Part shown: positions 7,936 through 16,154 of the stretch, one piece after another
How the letters are laid out: every line of letters starts with the position of its first letter
Numbering within the stretch: the stretch's first letter is position 1
From: Clostridium omnivorum
Lineage (GTDB): Bacteria; Bacillota; Clostridia; Clostridiales; Clostridiaceae
Direction of reading: 5' to 3'
Length of the DNA: 64,000 nucleotides
Assembly: GCF_026012015.1 (NCBI RefSeq)
Contig: NZ_BRXR01000001.1
Span: 2,629,501-2,693,500, forward strand
Notes under the pieces: generated by a model
The model's input: the letters and a program-made list of their open reading frames with translations, nothing else
The model's database searches: none
Told to the model about the DNA's origin: nothing
Program-made: the position numbers and the translations under genes

Positions 7936-9144
7936 ATGAAAAAGAAGATTATCATTTGGGCAGTTATTATAGCTATTATAGGGGGAGTTGTCTTTTTAAG
8001 AATTTCAGCCAGTAATAAAGGCAAATATCAAGCAGTCAAGGCTGCTGAAGTCACTCAAGGGGATATTAAGTCCTATTTATCTACAACTGCAATTATAAAA
8101 TCAAAAAACAGTAAGGATTATTATGGACTGCAAGGAAAAGTAAAAAGTGTTAATGTAAAGGTTGGAGACAGCGTAAAGAAGGGACAAGTCTTAGTAGCAT
8201 ACGAGGTACAGGATTTAGGGTCCCAGGTTAAACAGGCTCAAATTCAATATGACAATGCAAAATTATCAAAACAAATTTTAGTTAATAACAATAATGATAT
8301 AACAAGTAAGATAGCAGATTTTGATAAACAAATAGCAGATTTAGATAGTCAAATAAGTGCTGCGCAAAAGAGCACAAATCCTGCAGAACAAAGTCAGTTA
8401 CTAAATTTGACTAATAAAAGAGAACAATTAAAGAGTACTAGAGATAATTTAAAACCAGCTTCCAGTGAACAATTAAAGCAGGCAGATAACCAAATTCAGC
8501 TTGCAAAGATTGGTTTAGATACTGCACAGACAGCTCTTTCAAAAAATCAGGATAGCATAGTAGCTGATATGGATGGAGTGGTTACTGCGGTGAATGTTGT
8601 AGAAGGAGCAACTTCTATGGCATCAGCACAGCCTGCTGTATCTGTAATGGATTTGTCAAATCTTAAGGCGGAAGTTTCGGTAGGTAAGTTTGATGCAAAT
8701 AAAATACAGCTTGGCCAAGAAGCAGTTATTAAAAGTGGAGATAAAGAATTTAAGGGAAAGGTATCATTCATAGACCCTGCTGCTAAAAAAACTGTATCTG
8801 CAACTGGTGGAGACAGCACATTAGGAGTTGAAATAGATATAGTTGACAATCCACAAGGTTTAAAGGTAGATTTTGATGCTGATGTAGATATACTATTAGG
8901 TCAGGTAAATAATGTAGTCAAAGTGCCAGCAGAGTGTATAAAGACAACTAAGGATAATAAGAGTTATGTGTATTCAATTGAAGGAAATAAAGCCGTTGAA
9001 AAACAAGTAAAGACAGGTATTCAATCTGATATGGAAATAGAAATTGTAGATGGTGTTAAAAAAGGAGACAAGGTTATTTCAAATCCTGCTAATAACATTG
9101 CTAATGGAACACTTGTAAAGGATTCGGCAGGGAGTGGTAAGTAA
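7936..9144 (+). CDS. MacA/HlyD-type efflux adaptor protein
   Basis: 402 residues, RBS GGGAGGG. One N-terminal anchor helix (about 4-23), then a lipoyl-like half (YGLQGKVKSVNVKVGDSVKKGQVLVAYE, about 55-85), a coiled-coil hairpin of about 90 residues (105-195, NNNDITSKIADFDKQIADLDSQI...), the second lipoyl half (VADMDGVVTAVNVVEG), and beta-barrel and membrane-proximal domains ending near 395. In Gram-positives such adaptors sit outside the membrane and cooperate with MacB-like ABC pumps exporting peptides or drugs. Its stop overlaps the next start by one base (TAATG), so it is in one operon with the ATPase and permease that follow. Confidence 0.88.
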   Translation: MKKKIIIWAVIIAIIGGVVFLRISASNKGKYQAVKAAEVTQGDIKSYLSTTAIIKSKNSKDYYGLQGKVKSVNVKVGDSVKKGQVLVAYEVQDLGSQVKQAQIQYDNAKLSKQILVNNNNDITSKIADFDKQIADLDSQISAAQKSTNPAEQSQLLNLTNKREQLKSTRDNLKPASSEQLKQADNQIQLAKIGLDTAQTALSKNQDSIVADMDGVVTAVNVVEGATSMASAQPAVSVMDLSNLKAEVSVGKFDANKIQLGQEAVIKSGDKEFKGKVSFIDPAAKKTVSATGGDSTLGVEIDIVDNPQGLKVDFDADVDILLGQVNNVVKVPAECIKTTKDNKSYVYSIEGNKAVEKQVKTGIQSDMEIEIVDGVKKGDKVISNPANNIANGTLVKDSAGSGK

Positions 9145-9839
9145 TGGTTATAGACGTTAAAGGTATTGTTAAGAAGTATGTAACTGGAACTATAGACTTT
9201 ACAGCCCTTAAAGGAATTGATCTTACTATAGATAAAGGTGAATTTACTTCAATAATGGGGCCTTCTGGTTCGGGTAAGTCTACATTTATGAATATATTAG
9301 GCTGCCTTGATAGGTTTGACAGCGGAACTTTTATTTTAAATGGAAAAAATGTTTCAAATTTGAATGATAATGAGCTTGCATATATAAGGAATAAGGAAAT
9401 AGGATTTGTATTTCAGGCTTTTAATCTATTACCGAGAATGACCATACTAGAAAATGTGGAATTGCCAATGGCATATGCAGGTCTTCCAATAAAAGAGAGA
9501 AGGGAAAAAGCACTAATTGCTTTAGAGAAGGTAGGATTATCTGATAGAGTTAAGCATAGACCTAATGAAATATCTGGTGGGCAAAAGCAAAGAGTTGCTA
9601 TAGCAAGAGCTATAGTTAATTCTCCTGCGGTTATTATGGCAGATGAGCCTACAGGAAATTTAGATACTAAATCTTCAGTTGAGATAATGAAGATATTTCA
9701 GCAGCTGAACAATGAAGGTGCAACAGTTATTATGGTTACCCATGAACCAGAAATAGCAAAGCATACAAAGAGAGTTGTGAGATTTAGAGATGGTGAAATA
9801 GTTTCTGATGAAGAAGTAAAAGATAGAATAATTTTATAG
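9144..9839 (+). CDS. MacB/LolD-type ABC transporter ATPase
   Basis: 231 residues. Walker A GPSGSGKST (39-47), Q-loop VFQAFNLLPRMT, signature SGGQKQR (about 144-150), Walker B VIMADEPTG followed by NLDTKSS, and the switch histidine in VMVTHEPE. This is the mechanotransmission class of ABC ATPases that pairs with a separate FtsX-like permease. It overlaps the adaptor gene by one base and lies 13 bases before the permease gene; the three form a complete tripartite export system. Confidence 0.93.
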   Translation: MVIDVKGIVKKYVTGTIDFTALKGIDLTIDKGEFTSIMGPSGSGKSTFMNILGCLDRFDSGTFILNGKNVSNLNDNELAYIRNKEIGFVFQAFNLLPRMTILENVELPMAYAGLPIKERREKALIALEKVGLSDRVKHRPNEISGGQKQRVAIARAIVNSPAVIMADEPTGNLDTKSSVEIMKIFQQLNNEGATVIMVTHEPEIAKHTKRVVRFRDGEIVSDEEVKDRIIL

Positions 9840-9852
9840 GAAGGAGTAAGCT

Positions 9853-11076
9853 ATGAATTTTATATCTAATTTTATAGAAAACTTTAAAATGGCACTAGAT
9901 AGTATTAAGTCAAATAAGATGCGCTCTTTCCTTACTATGCTTGGAATAATTATAGGTATTAGCTCTGTTATTACCATTGTTTCACTTGGACAGGGGGGGC
10001 AGAATACCATAACCGGTGAATTTGAAAAGATAGGTGCGGCCACAGTAAGTATAAATGTTGATGCTACAAAAGCAAAACAAAGTGATTATATAACTTTTGA
10101 TGATATTAAGCAGATTAGGGATAAAGTAGATACAGTAAAATATATCTCACCTTCTATGTCAAAAAGTGGAGTGGCCCAGTCTGAAACAAGCAATAAAAGA
10201 GCCAACATTTCTGGGGTAAGCATTGATGCTTTTAATATTGATAATACGGAATTTTTATATGGAAGAGCCTTTAATGAAAGGGAGTACCAAGAGGGAAAAG
10301 CTGTAATTGTAATCGATGAATATGCAGCTAGATCACTTTTCGGATATACAGATGTAACTGGCAAAAGCATTAAAGTGGGCCCAAAAACTTCTCCTGTAAA
10401 GATGACTATCATTGGGGTTAGTAAGCTTGACATGGGACCTTTTGGTGGTGCAGAGAATACTAACATGCCTGCGTTTGTAACAATGCCAGCTACTACTATG
10501 AAAAATATATTTTCTGGTGAGGTTACAATTGATTCAATTACTGTAATGGCTACCAGCAAAAATGACGGAGAGGCAGCAGGCAACGGAGCGAAAAATATAT
10601 TGGAAAGCAGGCACAATAATCGTGGTCAGGATGTATACAAGGCACAAAGCCTTTTAAAGCAGCTTGACCAAGTTAATAAAGTATTGGGTATATTTACTGC
10701 TTTTATTAGTGCAGTTGCTGCTATTTCACTGTTAGTTGGTGGAATAGGAGTTATGAATATAATGCTGGTTTCTGTAACTGAAAGGACCAGAGAAATAGGT
10801 ATTAGAAAAGCTATTGGCGCTACTACTAATGCTATATTACTTCAGTTTTTAACAGAATCAGTTATCATATCACTTATAGGTGGAATAATTGGAATGCTCT
10901 TCGGTATAGGTGGTGCTTATATAATAGGAGTTTTTGCTAAGATTACTCCTTCCCTATCGCCAGCAGCTGTAATAGGAGCCATATTATTCTCATCAGCTGT
11001 AGGAATATTCTTTGGAATATATCCGGCTAAAAAAGCAGCAAATCTAAACCCAATTGATGCTTTAAGATATGAGTAA
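9853..11076 (+). CDS. MacB-like FtsX-family permease
   Basis: 407 residues, RBS GGAAGGAG. An amphipathic N-terminus and first helix (MRSFLTMLGIIIGISSVITIVSLGQG) precede a roughly 230-residue extracellular MacB core domain. Three C-terminal helices follow (about 280-300, 325-355, 367-390), with the conserved ERTREIGIRKAIGATTNAIL cytoplasmic loop and final YPAKKAANLNPIDALRYE. Partner of the two preceding genes. Cargo is not evident; antimicrobial peptide or antibiotic export is the usual role of this class. Confidence 0.92.
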   Translation: MNFISNFIENFKMALDSIKSNKMRSFLTMLGIIIGISSVITIVSLGQGGQNTITGEFEKIGAATVSINVDATKAKQSDYITFDDIKQIRDKVDTVKYISPSMSKSGVAQSETSNKRANISGVSIDAFNIDNTEFLYGRAFNEREYQEGKAVIVIDEYAARSLFGYTDVTGKSIKVGPKTSPVKMTIIGVSKLDMGPFGGAENTNMPAFVTMPATTMKNIFSGEVTIDSITVMATSKNDGEAAGNGAKNILESRHNNRGQDVYKAQSLLKQLDQVNKVLGIFTAFISAVAAISLLVGGIGVMNIMLVSVTERTREIGIRKAIGATTNAILLQFLTESVIISLIGGIIGMLFGIGGAYIIGVFAKITPSLSPAAVIGAILFSSAVGIFFGIYPAKKAANLNPIDALRYE

Positions 11077-11112
11077 TATAAAAGTGAATATTAATAATAA
11101 ATATTGAAGAAG

Positions 11113-11149
11113 AAACAGGCCGATTCATGTTGGAATTGGCCTGTTTTTA
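11113..11149 (+). terminator. Intrinsic terminator of the efflux operon
   Basis: AAACAGGCC/GGCCTGTTT stem extended by ATTC/GAAT pairs, then a T run. Confidence 0.85.
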
Positions 11150-11161
11150 TACTATGTCCCA

Positions 11162-11201
11162 TTTGTAACTGTTTTGTAACCAATTTTTATGTATTTGTAA
11201 C
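11162..11201 (+). promoter_or_regulatory. Phased TTTGTAAC direct repeats, probable response-regulator site
   Basis: Three exact TTTGTAAC octamers start at 11162, 11173 and 11194, with a degenerate TTTTTAT at 11184. Intervals of 11 and 21 bases put all copies on one face of the helix, the pattern used by OmpR/PhoB-type dimers. They sit 22-60 bases upstream of a TATAAT (11223-11228) that should serve the deacetylase gene, and an OmpR-type regulator is encoded one gene further on. Confidence 0.5.
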
Positions 11202-11262
11202 TTCTAAATTAAGTATAGAACATATAATAGTGGTATAAAGAGTAATGATGGGGGTAAAATAT

Positions 11263-12252
11263 ATGGCAGTATCAAAAAAATCAAAGGCAAGAAAAAAAAG
11301 GCACAAGAAAATAAAAGCAATTTGTCTTACTTTTTGCCTATTATTAGTATTTTCTATATCAATTTTTAGTGGATTTAAAATTGGGACGAACGTAAATAAT
11401 AAGAATGTTAAAATATTAGGTTCTTTAATGAATGATAATAAATCAACAAATAACACAGTAGATAAAAATAGTAAACCTAAGGAAGCTAATATTAATAATA
11501 AGCCTGAGGAAAATAACAAGGCTGAAAATACAAAGGACATACCTAAGACAGAAAATCCAGGTAATAATAATGAATCATCATATAATGGAGAAAAGGAACC
11601 TTCAAAGCCAGCAATTTCTAATGTTTCATATGCAGTAAATGTGGAAGAAGTATTTAAAAAAGATGGGAAGAAGACTGCCTTTTTAACTTTTGACGATGGA
11701 CCTTCAAGAGACGTAACCCCAAAAATTCTAAGTATATTAGATAAAAATAATATAAAAGCTACTTTTTTTGTAACAGGGCAAATGGCTGAAGAGAATAAGG
11801 AGCTTTTGATTCAAGAGTATAAGAGTGGCAATGCAATAGGAAACCATAGTTATAGCCATAACTATAAAAAGGTATATTCTGGTATTGAAGGATTTAAACA
11901 GGAGTTTGATACTACAAATAGTATTTTAAAAAATATTTTAGGCGAGAACTTTAACTCCAGATTATTCAGGTTTCCAGGGGGAAGCTTTGAGAAATATAAA
12001 AATCCATACAAGGATTATTTAAGAGGAAAAGGATATGTATATATAGATTGGAATGCCTTAAATGGAGATGCTGAAGGAGTAGGTTTTTCAGCAGAAAGAT
12101 TGATTAATAGGCTGAAGAGTACTGCTGGGGGTCAGGAGGATTTAGTTATTCTAATGCATGATGCTGGAGGTAAAAAAAGCACAGCTGAGGCACTTCCAAC
12201 TATAATAGAATATTTAAAGGCTCAGGGTTATGAATTTAAAATACTTAAATAG
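11263..12252 (+). CDS. Membrane-anchored polysaccharide deacetylase (CE4)
   Basis: 329 residues from ATG 11263, with GGGGG 8 bases upstream. A basic N-terminus (KKSKARKKRHKK) and one transmembrane segment (about 21-38) are followed by an Asn/Lys/Glu-rich linker (about 45-115) and a NodB domain (about 130-329). CE4 motifs are TFDDGPS (metal Asp and catalytic Asp), HSYSH (metal histidines) and RFPGGSF, with LMHDAGG near the end. Such enzymes N-deacetylate peptidoglycan sugars, often for lysozyme resistance. Two-component genes follow after about 70 bases without a strong terminator. Confidence 0.9.
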   Translation: MAVSKKSKARKKRHKKIKAICLTFCLLLVFSISIFSGFKIGTNVNNKNVKILGSLMNDNKSTNNTVDKNSKPKEANINNKPEENNKAENTKDIPKTENPGNNNESSYNGEKEPSKPAISNVSYAVNVEEVFKKDGKKTAFLTFDDGPSRDVTPKILSILDKNNIKATFFVTGQMAEENKELLIQEYKSGNAIGNHSYSHNYKKVYSGIEGFKQEFDTTNSILKNILGENFNSRLFRFPGGSFEKYKNPYKDYLRGKGYVYIDWNALNGDAEGVGFSAERLINRLKSTAGGQEDLVILMHDAGGKKSTAEALPTIIEYLKAQGYEFKILK

Positions 12253-12321
12253 CTTGTTTTAGAAATTATTCTTATTTTATAATATATTTATACCTTTTAA
12301 ATAACAAATTAGGGGGAAAAT

Positions 12322-13014
12322 ATGCAAGAGAAAATAATAATTATTGAGGATGAAGATAGCATTAGGGGATTTTTGAGAATTAACTTTCAAAGAAATGATT
12401 TTCATGTGTTGGAGGCTGCAACAGGAGAAGAAGGACTTAGAATTATTCGGATTGAAAAGCCCGCACTTGTTATTTTGGATTTAATGCTTCCTGGCATGGA
12501 TGGGTATCAAGTTTGTAAGATTCTGCGCCAGGAGTTTTCAGATATAGGGATAATTATGCTTACAGCAAGAGGACAGGATATGGACAAGATAATGGGGCTT
12601 GAATTTGGTGCAGATGATTATATGGTGAAGCCTTTTAACCCCATGGAATTAATACTTCGAGCAAAAGCACTTTTGAGAAGAATTAAAAAAGATGAGGATG
12701 AGGAAAATCAGGATATAATAAAGAACGGTATATTTATTATTGAAGTATACTCGCAAAGGGTGTATAAAAATGGTATAGAACTGTTTCTTACCCCAAAGGA
12801 ATTTCTCTTGCTTAAATTATTTGTGGAGAATCCAGGAAAGGCATTTTCTAGAGATGAACTCTTGGATTTAGTTTGGGGATATAACTTTGTAGGTGACGGT
12901 AAAATTGTGGATGTTAATATTAGAAGGCTTAGAGCTAAAATTGAGGATACTTCATCAAGTCCAGAGTACATAGAAACAGTTTGGGGTATTGGCTATAGAT
13001 GGAGAAAGGATTAA
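12322..13014 (+). CDS. OmpR/PhoB-family response regulator
   Basis: 230 residues, RBS AGGGGG. Receiver domain with acidic pocket EDED (9-12), phospho-acceptor Asp53 (LVILDLMLPGMDG), Thr in MLTARG and Lys in DYMVKPFNP. The C-terminal winged helix contains LTPKEFLLLKLF and the recognition region VDVNIRRLRAKIE, ending IETVWGIGYRW. It overlaps or abuts the kinase gene. The phased TTTGTAAC repeats upstream of the deacetylase gene are a plausible target, which would make the deacetylase part of its regulon; that link is inference. Confidence 0.93.
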   Translation: MQEKIIIIEDEDSIRGFLRINFQRNDFHVLEAATGEEGLRIIRIEKPALVILDLMLPGMDGYQVCKILRQEFSDIGIIMLTARGQDMDKIMGLEFGADDYMVKPFNPMELILRAKALLRRIKKDEDEENQDIIKNGIFIIEVYSQRVYKNGIELFLTPKEFLLLKLFVENPGKAFSRDELLDLVWGYNFVGDGKIVDVNIRRLRAKIEDTSSSPEYIETVWGIGYRWRKD

Positions 13015-13019
13015 AACTT

Positions 13020-14435
13020 ATGGATAAAAAGCTGACAAAAGAAGTTAGAGGAAAAGGCTTAAAAAAAAGATTAGTAGGCAGCTTTATGATAGTTATTTTT
13101 ATTAGCGTGGCAGCTTTTGAAGGGCTTCTAATTTATTTTACACGCTATTATTTTTATAATAATATGGAGAGTATTCTTACAAATCAAATAAAGATTTCTT
13201 CGGATTTTTATTCTAGGTATTTTTCAAATGTGCCTTTACAGGATAATATTTTGGATAATGTAGATATATTTTGGAAACAAACTTCGGCAGAAGTGCAAAT
13301 AGTGAACACAAATGGCGAGATACTTATGGATTCTATAGGAGCTGAGATTACAAACAAAGCTGAAGGGAATGACTTTCAGGATGCTCTAAAGGGCGGAAGA
13401 GGGACAAGGGTTGGAACTATTGAAGGTAGAAAGTCAAGAGTTATGATCATATCCTATCCTCTAAAATCTGGAGACAAGGTTGTAGGTGTTCTGAGATTCA
13501 TATCTTCATTAGAAGGTGTGGATAAAATAGTAAATAGGATTTCGAGTATATTTATAATCATTGGAGCTATTGCCGTTTTTGGCGCTACTATTGTAAGTGT
13601 TTTTCTAGCACAGAGTATTGTATCACCTATCAGAAAAATAACTAGTGCTGCAGAGGAAATGGCAGGAGGAAACCTAAGGGTTAGGGTAAGGGAAAATTCT
13701 TATGATGAAATAGGAAAACTAGGAAGAACCCTGAATTTTATGGCGGGTGAAATTCAGAATAGAGATCAAATAAAAAATGAATTTATCTCCTCAATCTCTC
13801 ATGAACTTAGAACCCCTCTTACGGCTATAAAAGGATGGGCTATTACACTTAATGATGGGGAACTTCAAGATAAAGAAATTTTAAGTGATGGATTAAGGAT
13901 AATTGAAAAGGAAAGCGAAAGGCTAAGCTCTATGGTTGAAGAACTTTTAGACTTTTCTAAATTTGTTTCTGGTAAAGTTACACTGAACAAAGAAAAGATT
14001 CAAATGAATTCAATTGTTGAATATATTGGCAAGTATCTATCGCCTCGTGCTGAGAGAGAAGGCATTAAGTTTGAAGTTCTCTGTGAAGAAGCTATGCCAT
14101 TAGTCGAAGTCGATCCAAGTAGAATAAAACAGCTTTTGATTAATGTAATAGATAATGCTTTTAAATTTACAGGTGCTGGTGGAACGGTAACTGTTAATTC
14201 ATATAGAGAAGAAGATAATATTGTAGTTACCATAAAGGATACAGGATGCGGCATAAGCGAAGAAGAACTTCCCAGGGTTAAGGAAAAGTTTTATAAAGGA
14301 AAGAATAGTAAGTCTCAAAATGGAATTGGACTTTCCATCTGTGATGAAATTGCCAGTTTACATGGTGGAAGTCTAGTAATTACAAGTGCCGTAAACATAG
14401 GAACTACAGTGAGAATTACTTTGCCATTAAAATAG
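13020..14435 (+). CDS. Sensor histidine kinase
   Basis: 471 residues from ATG 13020 (an alternative ATG at 12999 overlaps the regulator gene). Two transmembrane segments (about 19-40 and 176-197) bracket an extracellular PAS/Cache-like sensor of about 130 residues. HAMP follows (200-255), then HisKA with phospho-His261 in SSISHELRTPLTAIKGW, and HATPase_c with N box NVIDNAFKF, G1 DTGCGIS and G2 GIGLSI. Cognate partner of the adjacent regulator. The extracellular loop suggests sensing an envelope signal. A structured repeat begins about 14 bases after the stop codon. Confidence 0.93.
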   Translation: MDKKLTKEVRGKGLKKRLVGSFMIVIFISVAAFEGLLIYFTRYYFYNNMESILTNQIKISSDFYSRYFSNVPLQDNILDNVDIFWKQTSAEVQIVNTNGEILMDSIGAEITNKAEGNDFQDALKGGRGTRVGTIEGRKSRVMIISYPLKSGDKVVGVLRFISSLEGVDKIVNRISSIFIIIGAIAVFGATIVSVFLAQSIVSPIRKITSAAEEMAGGNLRVRVRENSYDEIGKLGRTLNFMAGEIQNRDQIKNEFISSISHELRTPLTAIKGWAITLNDGELQDKEILSDGLRIIEKESERLSSMVEELLDFSKFVSGKVTLNKEKIQMNSIVEYIGKYLSPRAEREGIKFEVLCEEAMPLVEVDPSRIKQLLINVIDNAFKFTGAGGTVTVNSYREEDNIVVTIKDTGCGISEEELPRVKEKFYKGKNSKSQNGIGLSICDEIASLHGGSLVITSAVNIGTTVRITLPLK

Positions 14436-14449
14436 CTTTAACGGTTAGA

Positions 14450-14564
14450 TTACCCAGTGTTTTTCGACTGGAAGGAGGTAAATGTCCTAAATGGACATTT
14501 ACGGGAAACTTGCCGGTGGGAACCGGCACGAATAAGTTACCCAGTGTTTTTCGACTGGAAGGAG
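14450..14564 (+). repeat. Modular structured repeat, copy A (carries RBS of next gene)
   Basis: Two exact 28-base direct repeats (14450-14477 and 14537-14564, beginning TTACCCAGTGT and ending CTGGAAGGAG) flank two hairpins. H1 is GTAAATGTCC-TAAAT-GGACATTTAC (14478-14502). H2 has outer arms GGGAAACTT/AAGTTACCC (14503-14511 and 14534-14542, one mismatch), inner stem GCCGGT/ACCGGC with GNRA loop GGGA (14512-14527), and a 6-base 3' bulge ACGAAT. The 3' repeat ends in GGAAGGAG, 7 bases before ATG 14572. CCAGT (14541-14545) can pair with ACTGG either at 14554-14558 or at 14467-14471, giving two exclusive folds. Related copies lie at 53875-54004 (minus) and 60626-60710. Confidence 0.85.
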
Positions 14565-14571
14565 AAAATAT

Positions 14572-16062
14572 ATGAAAAAAAAGTCTTGGATTGTTTTCAT
14601 ACCAGTATTCTTTATGTTATTTTTACAGGGATGTAAGCAAATTGATGCTGATGTAGAAGGTAAAATAGCTGCTCCAAAAGTGAATACACTATACTTAAAT
14701 GGCAGCTATAATATTGAGAGCTATAAGTCGGTAAAAGACAGTGAAAAGGAAATAAAAGAATTAAGAAATTATATAGGAAAAAAAGTTTTTATATCTGAAG
14801 AAAGTGCCATATTTGGCGATGAGGTTCGTGAAGATCCTCAGTATAAGGTTAAGAATGTTTCAGCCCGAGATTTTTTTCTCAATAAGTATAAAACTAGTCC
14901 CAATGTTTTAGGGATAAGTGCAGACAAGATAGAAATTATTTCTATAACTTCTAATGATCAGCTTTTTTATGATTTTATAAGGATAGATGATAAAAATCTT
15001 ATAGTACATATTGATGCAGGATTTTTATATTTAAAAAAGTATTCAAACGTAGTAGACTCAAAGGATATTAATAAAAGTGAATTGAAAAGTGAAGTTAGTT
15101 TAAGCAATGCAGCAAATAAGGAAGATAAACTATTAAGGTCTGGTGTGCTTATTGGACTGAGGTCTGATGATGCTGCTAATAATGGATTACCAAGCTATAG
15201 AACTTTATGGATTGCATCTAGCAATAGGGAGCTTAAACCAGTATTAGAAATGCCTCAGCTATTTGTTCCAAGAACTACAGGATTTTGGGAAGTAGGATCG
15301 GAGCAAAAATCTTTAGGAGGTAAAAGCATTACATCTATTTATGCTAAGTCAGTTATAAATCTTACTAAAGGAGAGTCCCTTGTTAAGACAAATGAATTGC
15401 CGCTAGTAAATGGAATAAGGAGCATATTATTTGTTGGAAATGATTATATAGGTACTGAGTTTAACATTAAAGATAAAAAAATAGATAAGCTTCAAGTGCT
15501 TCCAGTTGACAACATTAAAAGTGGTAAAGGAATTAATATTTCCGATGTTGTTAGTGGGAATGCTAAAGAACTGCTACTTAGATCCAGTGAAGTTTATCTC
15601 TTATCACAGAGTAAAGATAAGGTGGAAAAGTTAGAAAAAGAGCCTAAGATGGATAACTTTACGCTAATTAGAAAAAACGGACACTGGGCTATGGTTGGAC
15701 GATTAAACTATAGTAAGCCTGAAGAAAACTCAATTTATGATGAATTTAGTATTAATATAGCTACACCGGCAAAATTAATAAGCTATGATGAACTATGCGT
15801 TCCATGGAATCAAATAAAGACTAGATTGCCCGAAGCAATTGATGCATATACTTCTCCGAATAAGGATATAGCTATTTTATATGCACAAAACTACATTTAT
15901 ATTTACAGTATTCAAAGTGGTGTACTTTCTGATAAACCTCTTAGAAAGCTTAAAATTCAGGAGGGTGAGAAAGTGATTATGGCTGAATGGGCAATTGGAG
16001 AATATAGCGAAAAGTGGGATGAGACAGTAAAAAATAGAGCTGTTAAATTTAGAGATGAATAG
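14572..16062 (+). CDS. Large lipoprotein of unknown function
   Basis: 496 residues. Signal peptide with lipobox cysteine at residue 21 (FLQGC). The mature protein has alternating short strands (TLWIASSNRELKPVLEMPQ, IRSILFVGNDYIGTEF, NGHWAMVGRLNY, YIYIYSIQSG) in the manner of a beta-propeller, but no named domain is recognisable. Its RBS (GGAAGGAG) is the 3' end of the structured repeat. It follows the two-component genes on the same strand with no terminator other than that element, so it may be an accessory lipoprotein of the sensor system; this is inference from position. Confidence 0.8.
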   Translation: MKKKSWIVFIPVFFMLFLQGCKQIDADVEGKIAAPKVNTLYLNGSYNIESYKSVKDSEKEIKELRNYIGKKVFISEESAIFGDEVREDPQYKVKNVSARDFFLNKYKTSPNVLGISADKIEIISITSNDQLFYDFIRIDDKNLIVHIDAGFLYLKKYSNVVDSKDINKSELKSEVSLSNAANKEDKLLRSGVLIGLRSDDAANNGLPSYRTLWIASSNRELKPVLEMPQLFVPRTTGFWEVGSEQKSLGGKSITSIYAKSVINLTKGESLVKTNELPLVNGIRSILFVGNDYIGTEFNIKDKKIDKLQVLPVDNIKSGKGINISDVVSGNAKELLLRSSEVYLLSQSKDKVEKLEKEPKMDNFTLIRKNGHWAMVGRLNYSKPEENSIYDEFSINIATPAKLISYDELCVPWNQIKTRLPEAIDAYTSPNKDIAILYAQNYIYIYSIQSGVLSDKPLRKLKIQEGEKVIMAEWAIGEYSEKWDETVKNRAVKFRDE

Positions 16063-16154
16063 AAGATTAATAAAATTAGAACTGCTAAAAATGTTTTTTT
16101 AATTTCTATTGTGATATAATATTTGTAGATTTGGCTTATTAAGGAGGAGTTGCT

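Noticed and set aside
10086-10616. 176-codon minus-strand frame inside the MacB-like permease gene
   Set aside because: Shadow of a confidently identified gene; no ribosome site.
14450-14564. CRISPR-like repeat-spacer reading of the 28-base direct repeats
   Set aside because: Only two repeats, an 87-base interval filled with conserved hairpins, and no cas genes. It is a structured element instead.
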